Shown here one piece after another: positions 19,114 to 28,556 of a DNA stretch of 64,000 nt; position 1 is the first letter of the stretch, and each line of letters opens with the position of its first letter. The notes below the pieces were generated by a model that saw only the letters and a list, made by a program, of their open reading frames with translations, was not told the DNA's origin and did no database searches. The translations under genes and the position numbers were made by a program. This DNA is from Pirellulales bacterium (GTDB taxonomy: Bacteria; Planctomycetota; Planctomycetia; Pirellulales; UBA1268), in contig JAGYJY010000005.1 of NCBI GenBank assembly GCA_018401745.1, positions 1-64,000 on the forward strand, read 5' to 3'.

Positions 19114-19614
19114 TCAGCCGTGACGCTGGGCTTCGGCGATCGCCTCACGAATCCGCTCAAACGGTTCGCGGAGGTCAATCTCGGGCAGCAGGCTGCCAAA
19201 GCGTTCGCGGAGCGGCTCGACGGGATCAACAACCGCGACTGGCAGGTCCGTTTCGCCCTGCACCTGCATCATCTGCGGGCTCTCCACAAGCACGAGCCGC
19301 GGTTTGACTCCGGCGGCGGCGACGAGCGAGCCGCCGATCCGTCGTCCATGCAGTTCACCATGGAGGGTTGGGCCGTAGAGGATCTCCTGGGCACGCGAAA
19401 CCCGCACCGGTGCCGTGCAGTGAAACTCCAGCGGCCGGCCCACCTCGTCAACGAGAAGGTAGCCACCGAAGACACCGTGTGATGCCGACGCGACGGTGGT
19501 CAGGAAACCGATCGCTCCTCTGCCCTCTTCCGGCTGCTGCATGCCTGCCCTCCATGGCTTGCCAGCCGCGATCCGATCGAGCGATGCGGACGCGTGCGGC
19601 TGCGGTTCATCCAT
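19114..19614 (-). CDS. Conserved-looking unknown, co-directional with SNF2 ATPase
   Basis: 166 aa starting at an ATG, soluble, with no signal peptide or membrane segment. Residues ~33-75 form a plausible beta-rich core (GAIGFLTTVASASHGVFGGYLLVDEVGRPLEF in short pieces), followed by TAPVRVSRAQEILYGPTL and a C-terminal helix EPFERIREAIAEA. I do not recognise the family. Frame and codon use look genuine, and the 44-base gap to the SNF2 gene suggests an operon. A role as accessory to the ATPase is inference only. Confidence 0.6.
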   Translation of the reverse strand: MDEPQPHASASLDRIAAGKPWRAGMQQPEEGRGAIGFLTTVASASHGVFGGYLLVDEVGRPLEFHCTAPVRVSRAQEILYGPTLHGELHGRRIGGSLVAAAGVKPRLVLVESPQMMQVQGETDLPVAVVDPVEPLRERFGSLLPEIDLREPFERIREAIAEAQRHG

Positions 19615-19859
19615 CGGGTGCCGAGCGAAGCGACTTGAACGGCCCGACAGATCGGCGGTTTTGCAGGCACGACCGGCCCTCGGTCCGGCAAAGTGCGCAA
19701 GAAACTCCGGTCAGCGAAAAAAGCTCATCCGACCGTGTCTGTTGCCGGGTGAACGCGGGCTCGCAGCCGGCTACACTTGAAAGTCGGCGGCATCCTGCCG
19801 GAGACGGCGTGATGCCTGCCAGGCAATCAACGGCTTCAAACCCTTTCACGGCACGAGTC

Positions 19860-20324
19860 ATGGCCGACAACTCTCAGATCTACACCACGCAGCTGGATAT
19901 TTCGGCAGGCAGCATCGCCCCCGGATCCGCTGCCGCTGGGGAGCTCGCCAGTGATCAGACAGCCCTGCTTCGCGAGATGGTGATCCTGCAGAAAAAGGCC
20001 TGCGACCTGCTGGGCGACCTGCTCACGCAGGTTTCGCAGCAGCAGAGGCAGCGGGCCGCGGAGCTGAAGGCCTGGAAGGAGTCGCATCCCGAACTGGCTC
20101 AATCGTGCCGGCAGGCTGCCCAGGCGTTGTCTGCCGTTCACACGCAGTTTCTGGCAACGGTGGCTGAGGAGGCCGCCGAGAACGCTGAGGTTTTCACCGA
20201 CAGCGAGTATGCCCTGAGTGAGTTCATCGACCGCCACGGGCCCCGCATCGCGCATTTCAATGGGGTGATGCAGCTCTTCTCGCAGCTCGGCTCTCCTGTC
20301 GCGCCTTCCAAGGGCAGCGACTGA
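19860..20324 (+). CDS. Small coiled-coil unknown
   Basis: 154 aa from the ATG at 19860 (MADNSQIYTTQLD). An upstream in-frame ATG near 19812 is possible. A central helix of ~60 residues (LLREMVILQKKACDLLGDL, LTQVSQQQRQRAAELKAW) looks like a coiled coil; the C-terminal half is also helical. No signal peptide, no membrane segment and no known domain. It lies just upstream of the adenylating enzyme, but the gap of 77 bases and a weak hairpin between them leave linkage open. Confidence 0.6.
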   Translation: MADNSQIYTTQLDISAGSIAPGSAAAGELASDQTALLREMVILQKKACDLLGDLLTQVSQQQRQRAAELKAWKESHPELAQSCRQAAQALSAVHTQFLATVAEEAAENAEVFTDSEYALSEFIDRHGPRIAHFNGVMQLFSQLGSPVAPSKGSD

Positions 20325-20401
20325 TCCGAGCTTCCCGGCTCGCGTCTCTCGCTTTTTATTCCACTGGTTTCCACACTACTTTCTTCAGGAGTTTCTGCCG
20401 C

Positions 20402-21520
20402 ATGGCTACGACCGATCAGCCGGTGTTTGAGGTTGCCGATGACGCCGCCGTCAAAGCCGCCCGCGAAGCCCTCGATGCCCACACCGTCGAGATGATGGCC
20501 TGGCATTTCCATCCCTCCACCGGCTGCCCCTTTTGGCTGGAATACGCCCAGTCGCTGCCGTTTGATCCGATCACGGAGGTGCAGTGCTACGACGACCTGA
20601 AGAAGTTTCCGCCTTTTGAGGATGAGTGGCTGCGAGGCGGCCCGGTGCGACGCTGGGCCCCGAAAGGCCTCGAAGGTCAGCCGCTGTTTGTCTTCGAGAC
20701 CGGTGGCACCACGGGCATCCCCAAGTCGCGGGTCAACTCCCGCGACTTCCGCACCGACTACGAGATGTTTAGCGAAACGCTTCCCGAGGAGTATTTTCCC
20801 AAGGGTGCGAACTGGCTGATGCTTGGCCCGTCGGGCCCCCGACGGCTGCGGCTCGCGATCGAGCACCTCGCCCAGTATCGCGGCGGCATCTGTTTCTGCG
20901 TCGACCTCGATCCACGGTGGGTCGTGAAGCTGATCAAGAAGGGCTGGATGGAGCACCTCGAGGCCTACAAGCAGCACTGCATCGATCAGGCGATCACTGT
21001 CCTCGAAGCCGGCCACGACATCCGCTGCATGTTTACGACGCCCAAACTGCTGGAGTCGCTGGCACTGGGCCTTGAGAAGAAGGGCACCACGATCCACAAG
21101 GCGGGGATCACCGGCATCTTCTCCGGTGGCACTGAGTTCACGCCTCAGTGGACCCGGTTTGCGACCGAGGAACTGCTCGACGGGGCCTACATGACCCCCA
21201 CCTACGGCAACACCCTGATGGGCCTCGCAGCGAGTCGTCCTGTCACCCCGGCCGACGGCTACACGATCGCCTACTACGCTCCACAGCCGCGAGCGGTGAT
21301 CGAACTCGTGGAGTTTGAAGACACCAACTCCATCGTGCCCTACGGTGGCACCGGCCGGGTGAAGCTGACCACGCTCACGAAAGAGACCTTCGTTCCCGGC
21401 TTCCTAGAGCGGGATGAGGGGGAGCGGGAGAAGCCCTATGCCAAGTATCCATGGGACGGCGTGAGTGGCGTCCGCCCCTTCCACGAACTCGCATCCGCCA
21501 CGACTGTCGGCGTCTACTAG
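20402..21520 (+). CDS. EhpF/PaaK-like adenylate-forming enzyme (ANL superfamily, N-domain only)
   Basis: 372 aa, preceded by an AGGAG site. The ATP-binding P-loop TGGTTGIPK is at residues ~100-108, and the aryl/acyl-binding region includes GIFSGGTEFTPQW and the A5-like TPTYGNTLMG. It lacks the mobile C-terminal domain of full-length phenylacetate-CoA ligase, as do EhpF of griseoluteic acid synthesis and, in length, LuxE. It would activate a carboxylic acid as the acyl-adenylate. Directly followed (34 bases) by an aldehyde dehydrogenase-family gene and an alcohol dehydrogenase, so it probably starts an acid-to-aldehyde-to-alcohol route. The substrate is unknown. Confidence 0.8.
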   Translation: MATTDQPVFEVADDAAVKAAREALDAHTVEMMAWHFHPSTGCPFWLEYAQSLPFDPITEVQCYDDLKKFPPFEDEWLRGGPVRRWAPKGLEGQPLFVFETGGTTGIPKSRVNSRDFRTDYEMFSETLPEEYFPKGANWLMLGPSGPRRLRLAIEHLAQYRGGICFCVDLDPRWVVKLIKKGWMEHLEAYKQHCIDQAITVLEAGHDIRCMFTTPKLLESLALGLEKKGTTIHKAGITGIFSGGTEFTPQWTRFATEELLDGAYMTPTYGNTLMGLAASRPVTPADGYTIAYYAPQPRAVIELVEFEDTNSIVPYGGTGRVKLTTLTKETFVPGFLERDEGEREKPYAKYPWDGVSGVRPFHELASATTVGVY

Positions 21521-21554
21521 TCGGCCCATTTGCTGCTCACAAGGAACTCACATC

Positions 21555-23021
21555 ATGCATCTTCAAGGCCTTCGTTTTGGCAAGCCCTACGAGTCGCTCG
21601 AACGGCAAACGCTGGTTCACTTCCTCACTGGTGAGACGGTGGCCGAAGTCAGTCAGGTTGGTGGTGCGATGGTCGGCCGAGACCTTGCCAAGTCTGCCAA
21701 GGCCGCCCGTGCAGCCCTCATGGCAATGGATCCCGAGGACGTGGTCGAGCGTCTGCAGACAGCAGGCAATCTCTATGCCCTCGGCACGGTTGAGGTCGGC
21801 GGGGTGCCGCAGTCGCCCGAAGACTTCGTTCGTCATCAGTCGGCCACAACCGGCCTGCCGGAGAATCTCTGCCGGGCCAACATGAAGAAGAATCTCTTCG
21901 TGCTTTCCAACATGGATCGCATGCTCGACGCCCTCTCGCGAGGTCTCTCGCCAGAGATTTTTTGGAAGGGCTATGGCAGAGAACACCGCGACGTGATCGT
22001 CAGCTACCAGGCCCAGTCGCCGGTGCTCGGCCTTGTGCTCCCGTCCAACTCGCCCGGTGTGCATACGCTCTGGCTGCCGGTGATTGCCCTCGGCGTCGGC
22101 CTGATGCTCAAGCCGGGGAGCCAGGAGCCCTGGACCCCCTACCGTATGGCGGCAGCGATGATTGAGGCGGGCATTCCTGCCGAGGCGATCGGCCTCTACC
22201 CCGGCCCGACCGACGTCGGAGCTGCGATGCTCAACGGCTGTGGCCGCAGCATGATCTTCGGCAGCGCTAAGACGGTCGCCCAGTATGCCGGCGACCCGCG
22301 AGTGCAGGTTCACGGCCCAGGCTTTTCCAAGATTATTCTTGGCGACGACTGCGTGGACGACTGGGAGAAGTATCTCGACGTGATGGTGGAAAGCGTGGCG
22401 GCCAACAGTGGCCGTGGCTGCATCAACACCTCCGCGATCTACGCCAGCCGTCACACTCGCGACATTGCCGCAGCGATTGCGGAGCGGATCGGGCCCGCCG
22501 AGGTCAAGCCGCCCGACGATCCTGAGGCGACGCTCGCCGCCTTCACGGTGCCTGGAGTGGCCAAGGCGGTCTGGGGCCAAATCGAGGCGGGCCTCGCAGC
22601 CGAGGGCGTGACCCACGCCACGGCTGGCTACGGACCAAGGCTGGAAGAGGGCGAGACGTGCGGCTGGCTGCGGCCGACAGTGGTCCACTGCAGCTCGCCC
22701 GATCCCGAGATCGCCAAGGCGGAATACATGTTTCCGTATGTCAATGTGGTGGAGTGCCCGCAGGAGGCGATGCTCGAGCGAATCGGACCCACGCTCGTGG
22801 GCAGCGTGATGACAGATGACGTTGAGTTTCAGCAGAAGCTGATCGACTGCACCCACATCGATCGGCTCAACTTCGGACCGATCCCGACCACGAAGCTCGA
22901 CTGGCTGCAGCCTCACGAGGGCAACATCATCGACTTCCTCTACCGCTCGCGGGCGTTGCAGGTTGCCGCGGGTGCCGGAGAGCCGGGGCAGGCCGCACAT
23001 GCCCATGCAGCGACGACGTGA
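21555..23021 (+). CDS. Aldehyde dehydrogenase-family reductase (acyl reductase-like)
   Basis: 488 aa from the ATG at 21555, with AAGGAA 8 bases upstream. Aldehyde dehydrogenase fold: SPVLGLVLPSNSPGVH and GLMLKPGSQEPWTP in the nucleotide domain, and the catalytic cysteine in NSGRGCINTSA. A Glu-containing general-base motif of ordinary aldehyde dehydrogenases is not evident (GPGFSKII takes the place of ELGGKNP), which fits an enzyme working in the reductive direction on an acyl intermediate, as proposed for EhpG/LuxC-type enzymes. Located between the adenylating enzyme and an iron alcohol dehydrogenase. Confidence 0.82.
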   Translation: MHLQGLRFGKPYESLERQTLVHFLTGETVAEVSQVGGAMVGRDLAKSAKAARAALMAMDPEDVVERLQTAGNLYALGTVEVGGVPQSPEDFVRHQSATTGLPENLCRANMKKNLFVLSNMDRMLDALSRGLSPEIFWKGYGREHRDVIVSYQAQSPVLGLVLPSNSPGVHTLWLPVIALGVGLMLKPGSQEPWTPYRMAAAMIEAGIPAEAIGLYPGPTDVGAAMLNGCGRSMIFGSAKTVAQYAGDPRVQVHGPGFSKIILGDDCVDDWEKYLDVMVESVAANSGRGCINTSAIYASRHTRDIAAAIAERIGPAEVKPPDDPEATLAAFTVPGVAKAVWGQIEAGLAAEGVTHATAGYGPRLEEGETCGWLRPTVVHCSSPDPEIAKAEYMFPYVNVVECPQEAMLERIGPTLVGSVMTDDVEFQQKLIDCTHIDRLNFGPIPTTKLDWLQPHEGNIIDFLYRSRALQVAAGAGEPGQAAHAHAATT

Positions 23022-23039
23022 GCTGGCCGCGTTACCGGT

Positions 23040-24210
23040 ATGAAAGCCCAGTCACACGCCAGCCTGCAATGCTTTGAGTTTCAGGCCGCCACTCGCTTGG
23101 TGGTCGGGCGGAGGCACGCTTGCGCGGGTCGGCGACCTGGCCCGCAGCCTCGGGGGCACGCGGGTGCTGCTGGTCAGCGATCCGGGGTTGGTGGCCACGG
23201 GCTTTCCAGCGCGGGCAGAAGAACTGCTCGCCTCGGCCAGCATCGCCTGCCGCCTCTTTGAGGATTTTTGCGAAAACCCCACCACCGATCACGTGGCTGC
23301 TGGCGTGGCGGTGGCTGCAGATTTCCGGCCCGATATGATCGTGGCCCTCGGCGGTGGGAGTTCCCTGGACTGTGCGAAGGGGATCAACTTCGTGCACTCC
23401 TTTGGTGGCTCGATGCACGACTACCACGGCCGCCAACGGGCTGGCCGCGACCGTGGGCCGATGCTGCCCTCCGTGGCAATCCCCACCACTGCCGGCACCG
23501 GCAGCGAGACGCAGTCGTTTGCCCTGATCTCAGATGCCGCCACGGGAGCCAAAATGGCCTGCGGCGATCCGCGGGCAGCCTTCCGCGTGGCCATCCTCGA
23601 TGTGGAGCTGACACTGACGCAGCCAGACCGCGTCACAGCCCTGACGGGCGTTGATGCCGTTTCGCATGCCCTCGAAAGCTACGTGAGCACCGCGAGCACG
23701 CCCGCAAGTCGGCTGTGTGCACGCGAGTCGTGGCGGCTGCTGGCCGCGAACCTTCCCCGTGTGTTGGCTGATGGCCAGGACGTCGATGCTCGGGCTGCCG
23801 TGCAGCTGGCCGCAGCCTGGGCAGGCATCGCCATCGAAAACGCCATGCTTGGCGGGGCCCATGCGATGGCCAACCCGCTCACGCAGTGCCACCACGTGCC
23901 ACACGGCCAGGCGGTCGGTCTGGCCCTGCCCCACGTCGTGCGATGGAACGCGGCGACCTGCGAGGCCGACTACACCGACCTCTGCCGGGAACTGCCCTCA
24001 GCCGATGCGGCTGGAGCTGAGCAGCTCGCTAGCTGGCTGACGGAGCTGCTGCGGCAGGCCGGCCTGGCAACGTCGCTGGCGGAGCTTGATCTTGGAGCCG
24101 CCGACGCAGCCTCGCTTGCGACAATCGCTGCCACACAGTGGACCGGGTCGTTCAACCCGCGACCGCTCTCCGTCAGCAACTTTGAGTCCCTCTACGAGGA
24201 AGCGCGATGA
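23040..24210 (+). CDS. Iron-containing alcohol dehydrogenase, frameshifted near N-terminus
   Basis: Group III metal-dependent alcohol dehydrogenase. The main frame holds GTLARVGDLARSLGG, LGGGSSLDCAKG, PTTAGTGSETQSFA, the family signature region (GVDAVSHALESYVS) and metal ligands in GGAHAMANPL and CHHVPHGQAVG. The first ~25 residues (FEFQAATRLVVG) lie in another frame from the ATG at 23040. Dropping one G from the GGG at 23106-23108 joins them to LVVGGGTLARVG and gives 389 aa, the normal size. It would reduce the aldehyde made by the upstream pair, or work in reverse. The stop overlaps the next start (ATGA). Confidence 0.88.
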
Positions 24211-25415
24211 GTGTGAGCAGCACATGGCAGAGAACAGCTGCGGCGGTGACCTTTGCGGCGACGGCGGCTCTCGGCTTCGCGGCCGAACCGGCGGAGGCCC
24301 CGGCCAAGGCCTGGCCGATGTTTCGTGGCACGGTTGAGGGCACCGGCCGCTCAGCTGCCGTGCTCTCCCTGCCGCTGGCACCCCGCTGGCAGAAAAAGGT
24401 TTCAGAGATTGGCTACGACGCCACGCCGGTGATCGCCGAGGGGGTGATCTATCTCGGCGACCTCGACGGCAGCTTCTCAGCGATCAGCCTGGCCGATGGC
24501 AGCCCGCTCTGGACCATCACCGGGAGCCTTGGCTACACGGCGGCGGCGGCGGCCTGTGGTGATGTCGTGGTCGTGGGCGACATCGATGGTGTTGTCCGCG
24601 GCCTGGCGGCAGCCGACGGCACCACGCTCTGGACCCACGAGTCGGCCGGGGAGATCTCCGGCGGGCCCACGGTGCTGGAGGCCGAGGGTGATCTGCCGCT
24701 GCGGGTTCTCGTCGGCAGCCAGGATGCCACCCTCGCCTGCCTGGCTGTCGCCGACGGCCGGCTGCTCTGGAGCCACACCATCGCCGACCAGATCCGCTGC
24801 TCACCCACCGTGGCCGACGACCGTGTGTTTCTTGCCGGCTGCGACGGCAAGCTGCATGTGATCAGCACGAGCGACGGAACGGCACTCGGGGAGGTCGCCA
24901 TCGACGGCCCCACCGGCACAACGCCTGCCGCCTTCGAGAGCCGGGTGTACTTTGGAACTGAAGGCGGCACATTTTTCTCGATCGACGTTGCCGAGCCCGC
25001 GGTCGACTGGCAGATGCGTCCGGCCGCAGGCGGGCAGGCCTACCGCTCCAGCGCCGCCATCGGCACAACCTCCATGGGTTCGCTGGCGATCGTCGGCTCA
25101 CGGAGCCGTGTGGTCGAGGCCTTTCGCCTGGCCGACGGCAGCCACAGCTGGCGGCAGCGGATGCGAGGCCGCGTCGACAGCTCGCCTGTGGTGCTGCAGG
25201 CAGCGATCGGTGCCGATTCCCCTGCGGAAGTTGCCGTGATCGGCGACGCTGCCGGCCGCATTGCCGCCCTCCGTTCGTCCGACGGAGAGATCGTCTGGGA
25301 GTTTGATGCCGGCAGCGGCTTCGTTGCCTCCCCCGCCGTTGCGGACGGTTGCCTGGTGATGGCCACCGACGACGGCACCCTCTGGTGCTTTGCCGCTCAA
25401 GCAGGCACCCCTTGA
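24207..25415 (+). CDS. Secreted PQQ-like beta-propeller repeat protein
   Basis: 402 aa with a signal peptide (TAAAVTFAATAALGFAAEP). Seven or so propeller blades of the PQQ/WD-like type with recurring motifs such as GVIYLGDLDGSFSAI, LADGSPLWT, VADGRLLWSH, DDRVFLAGCDGKLHV and SSDGEIVWEFDAGSG. No cytochrome domain, so it is probably not a full quinoprotein dehydrogenase; it may be a BamB-like or substrate-binding propeller. It overlaps the iron alcohol dehydrogenase by 4 bases and is the last gene of that operon. Confidence 0.85.
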   Translation: MSVSSTWQRTAAAVTFAATAALGFAAEPAEAPAKAWPMFRGTVEGTGRSAAVLSLPLAPRWQKKVSEIGYDATPVIAEGVIYLGDLDGSFSAISLADGSPLWTITGSLGYTAAAAACGDVVVVGDIDGVVRGLAAADGTTLWTHESAGEISGGPTVLEAEGDLPLRVLVGSQDATLACLAVADGRLLWSHTIADQIRCSPTVADDRVFLAGCDGKLHVISTSDGTALGEVAIDGPTGTTPAAFESRVYFGTEGGTFFSIDVAEPAVDWQMRPAAGGQAYRSSAAIGTTSMGSLAIVGSRSRVVEAFRLADGSHSWRQRMRGRVDSSPVVLQAAIGADSPAEVAVIGDAAGRIAALRSSDGEIVWEFDAGSGFVASPAVADGCLVMATDDGTLWCFAAQAGTP

Positions 25416-25458
25416 GGAGAGGCTCCCCCCTCGAGGAAACCTGGGCAGTCTGGGCGAG

Positions 25459-25484
25459 CCCCTAACTGTCAGCAGGGGTTTTTC
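25459..25484 (+). terminator. Rho-independent terminator after the carboxylate-reduction operon
   Basis: CCCCT (25459-25463) pairs with AGGGG (25474-25478) across a 10-base loop and is followed directly by TTTTT. It lies 44 bases after the propeller gene stop and before dksA. Confidence 0.55.
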
Positions 25485-25592
25485 TCGATTTTTGGCTATC
25501 TTTGCCGATTCAACCGGAAAAATCGGTCGTGCGCGAACCGTTTTTGTGCGGCTGCGTATTATCAGACTGCCACCTGCCCGAGGTTCTGTTTC

Positions 25593-26075
25593 ATGGCAAA
25601 GAAGACAACTTCGCGGGCAAGGCGGTCAACAAAGCACGCTGCAGGGGACACCACCATGGCACGCAATGAAGCGATTCTCAATCTGAAGGCGATCCTCGTC
25701 CGTCGTCGCGATGCGCTCCGCAGTGCGCTCGCTGGTGACCTCTCGCTGCTCAAAGAGCTCCGCAGCGGTGAGCCGGGCGATGTGATGGATGCCGCCCTCG
25801 ACTCCGCCCAAGACGAAATCAGCTCCCAGTTGGCCGAAGTGGAAAGCCGGGAGCTGGCCTCGATCGAGCATGCGCTTGAGCGGATGCGTGATGGCGACTA
25901 CGGGCTGTGTGAGGTCTGTGAGGGCAAGATCCCTATGGCCAGGCTCAACGCCCTCCCCTACGCCACGATCTGCATCACCTGCCAGCGGGAGATTGAGCGG
26001 ACCGGGCTCTCCGCCGATTCGCTCCGCGAAGAAGTGGAAATGGCCTCCGACGAAGAGGAGGTCGACGTCTCCTGA
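25593..26075 (+). CDS. DksA/TraR-family zinc-finger regulator
   Basis: 160 aa, ATG with GAGG upstream. A Lys/Arg-rich N-terminus, a coiled-coil region (residues ~25-100) and the zinc finger CEVCEGKIPMARLNALPYAT..CITC. It keeps two CxxC pairs and a trailing acidic tail (ASDEEEVDVS). Family members bind the RNA polymerase secondary channel and modulate stringent control. The coiled-coil tip DxxDxA of classical DksA is not obvious here (GDVMDAALDSAQDE), so it is a DksA-like protein rather than a proven orthologue. Confidence 0.88.
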   Translation: MAKKTTSRARRSTKHAAGDTTMARNEAILNLKAILVRRRDALRSALAGDLSLLKELRSGEPGDVMDAALDSAQDEISSQLAEVESRELASIEHALERMRDGDYGLCEVCEGKIPMARLNALPYATICITCQREIERTGLSADSLREEVEMASDEEEVDVS

Positions 26076-26176
26076 GGCGCTCACCGCCGTCTCAGGCGAT
26101 CGCTCGCCAGCCGACAGTGGCCCGATCCGTGGGGTATGCTCTGGTTGGAGCAGCTCCCACCCCGGGCCTCGTCGTC

Positions 26177-27406
26177 ATGCTCACATCTCTCTTGAAGTCT
26201 GGTGCTCGCTTTCTCTGTCAGCCACGCTGTGTCGCCACTGCCGTGGCGGTCGCGACGGTTGCGTTGTTGGCCGTGATGGGCTCTCAAGGCTCTTCGGCTG
26301 ACGAGCCGCTGCGATCACTCGCCCCTGTGGCCGTCGACGCCCCGCAGCCGCCGATCGATCCTTTTGCCGACGACGGGCTGAGTGATTCTGACCGCGAGAG
26401 GCTCTATGCCGAGATTGCGGTCGAGGCCGATGAGCTTGAGCGACGCAGCCGACTGCTGCGGAAGGTGACGGCCCTGGTGACCCCCACGGTGGTCCACATC
26501 GACACCAAAAAAGCCTCGTCCGCCGACCGCGAGGGGGAGGCCTCGGAAGACGAGTCGGGGTCTGGCGTGATCACGATGGTCGCAGGCCAGGCGGTTGTGC
26601 TCACCAACCGGCATGTGATTCATGGGGCCGATCTCGACGCGATCCGCATCCGTCGTAACGATGGCCGCGAGTATCGGCCCACGCGGATCTGGACCGATCC
26701 TGCCACCGACATCGGCGTGATGGCCATTCCGGGCAATCGCCCGCAGACCGCCCGGGTGGCTCAGGACAACCGGCTCGAAATCGGTGACACGGTGCTTGCG
26801 GTTGGCAGCCCGTTTGGCCTCGCCCACTCCGTGACCCTGGGCATCGTCTCGGCCAAAGGCCGCCGCGACCTCGACCTCGGTGAGGGCAACGTCCGCTTCC
26901 AGGACTTCATCCAGACCGACGCGGCGATCAACCCGGGCAACAGCGGCGGGCCGCTGCTCAACCTGCGGGGCGAGGTCGTGGGGCTCAACACGGCCATCGC
27001 CAGCAACTCCGGTGGCAGCGAGGGAATCGGCTTTGCGATTCCTATCTCAATGGTGATGTTTGTGGCCGAACAGCTTGTGGAAAACGGGAGTGTTTCTCGG
27101 GCCTACCTCGGCGTCACCCTCGACCGACGATTCTCCCAACGAACGGCCGATCGGCTGGCTCTGGTGAGGCCGGTGGGGGCCCGCGTTTCGGGCGTGACCA
27201 AAGGCGGGCCTGCCGAGAACGCTGGCGTGCGGATCGACGACGTGATTCTCGAATACAACGGCGTGCCTGTCGATGACGACGACCACCTCGTCAGCCTTGT
27301 GAGCACGACGCCTGCCGGCCGCACCGTGCCGCTGCGGGTGTATCGCGACCGCCGCTCGCAGATGATCGACGTGCCCGTCGGCCTTCGCGAAGCTTTCGAA
27401 CAGTAG
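26177..27406 (+). CDS. HtrA/DegP-type periplasmic serine protease with PDZ domain
   Basis: 409 aa from the ATG at 26177 (an in-frame ATG at 26117 adds 20 residues). Signal peptide (TAVAVATVALLAVMGSQGSSA), then a trypsin-like domain with the triad His in LTNRHVIHG, Asp in ATDIGVMAI and Ser in NPGNSGGPLL. One C-terminal PDZ domain follows (VTKGGPAENAGVRIDDVILEYNG). It probably degrades or refolds envelope proteins. A linker with low complexity (ADREGEASEDESGSG) sits near the start of the protease domain. Confidence 0.93.
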   Translation: MLTSLLKSGARFLCQPRCVATAVAVATVALLAVMGSQGSSADEPLRSLAPVAVDAPQPPIDPFADDGLSDSDRERLYAEIAVEADELERRSRLLRKVTALVTPTVVHIDTKKASSADREGEASEDESGSGVITMVAGQAVVLTNRHVIHGADLDAIRIRRNDGREYRPTRIWTDPATDIGVMAIPGNRPQTARVAQDNRLEIGDTVLAVGSPFGLAHSVTLGIVSAKGRRDLDLGEGNVRFQDFIQTDAAINPGNSGGPLLNLRGEVVGLNTAIASNSGGSEGIGFAIPISMVMFVAEQLVENGSVSRAYLGVTLDRRFSQRTADRLALVRPVGARVSGVTKGGPAENAGVRIDDVILEYNGVPVDDDDHLVSLVSTTPAGRTVPLRVYRDRRSQMIDVPVGLREAFEQ

Positions 27407-27440
27407 TCTCCGGCCGCGGCCTGGTTTACTCTGTCCTGGT

Positions 27441-28382
27441 TTACTCCGTGCTGCGGGCCGCCTGGGCGATGCCACGCAAGATGCAGTCTCGCACAGCGCT
27501 GGCGTCGACCTCGACGAGCAGGTCGACATTCCGCTTCCAGCGATTTGAAGACCGGTGGTCGACCACCAGCATGCCAGTGGTCAGTTCGCCACTGGTCTCC
27601 ACGTCGGCTCCCACCGTGGTCCGCTCGAAGAGCTCAGGGTGCAAGAGCGAGACGAGCGTGACGACATCGTGGAGGCAGATGCCCTCGGTGCCAAGGAGCT
27701 GTCGGTGGGCCCGGAAGGCGTGCGGTAAGACACGCTGCAGCATCGCCCCAGCCCGCGACGATTCATCCGGCAGCTGCTCAAGAAGGTCGAAGCCCAGCAC
27801 TACCTGAGACGTTGTCTCCAGTGGAACGAGCGTTTTTGTGAGCGGCTCGCGAACCACGTAGCGGGCTGCCGCCGGATTGGCAAAGAAGTTGAAGTCTGCC
27901 ACCGGCGTCGTGCTGCCCCGCCCAAAAGCCGTGCCCCCGGAGATCACCACCTCGCCAACCAGCTCCGCGAGCGAGGGCTCGCGAGCGATCATGCGGGCGA
28001 GGTTGGTCAGTGGGCCAAGGGCGAGAATCGTGACCTCGCCGGGATGCGCTTTCACCGTTTCGAGGATCACCTTCTCTGAGGGATGACCACCGTGCAGGCG
28101 GGCCTGCGGGAGATCGGCTCCTCCGAGCCCATCGGGCCCGTGCACACTCGGCCCCCGGTCCGGCAGCAGCACATCGCTAGCCGCCACGCCAATGCGGGGC
28201 AGCCGCGGCGGATCGAGCAGCCCGACAATCGTGCGAGCATTGGCGGTGGCCTGCGCCGGATCGACATTGCCGCCAGTGGCCGTCACCGCGAGCACATCGA
28301 GCCGCGGATCAAAGAGCGCGATCGCGAGCGCCACGGCATCGTCGATTCCTGGATCGACGTCGAGAATAACCTTCCGCGGCAC
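27441..28382 (-). CDS. Inosine-uridine preferring nucleoside hydrolase
   Basis: 313 aa from the GTG at 28382, which has an AGGG site and gives the typical family length; an ATG at 28457 would add 25 unlikely residues. The N-terminal calcium-binding motif DVDPGIDDA is followed by VTATGGNV and the active-site region ALGPLTNLA, with ADFNFFANPAAA and a late His-Asp (LHDVVTL). It hydrolyses ribonucleosides to base and ribose for salvage. The stop codon lies in a short tandem duplication. Confidence 0.93.
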   Translation of the reverse strand: MPRKVILDVDPGIDDAVALAIALFDPRLDVLAVTATGGNVDPAQATANARTIVGLLDPPRLPRIGVAASDVLLPDRGPSVHGPDGLGGADLPQARLHGGHPSEKVILETVKAHPGEVTILALGPLTNLARMIAREPSLAELVGEVVISGGTAFGRGSTTPVADFNFFANPAAARYVVREPLTKTLVPLETTSQVVLGFDLLEQLPDESSRAGAMLQRVLPHAFRAHRQLLGTEGICLHDVVTLVSLLHPELFERTTVGADVETSGELTTGMLVVDHRSSNRWKRNVDLLVEVDASAVRDCILRGIAQAARSTE

Positions 28383-28556
28383 GGGCTCAGCCCTTTCGGG
28401 GGGATAAGGCGGCCGTTGTCTTCCCGAGGGGAGCAGGCCGCAACGCCCCCTTTTCATTCAATCGTCGGAATCAGGGCGATTAGAATCAAGCGGCCCCCGG
28501 GGCAGAGGAGGATTCTGCTGGCTGACAGCCAAGCTCGAGACACGACAAGGCATCCG

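Noticed and set aside
28083..28556. N-terminal extension of trpD
   Set aside because: It overlaps the nucleoside hydrolase antisense and adds no domain; the ATG at 28557 gives the family length.
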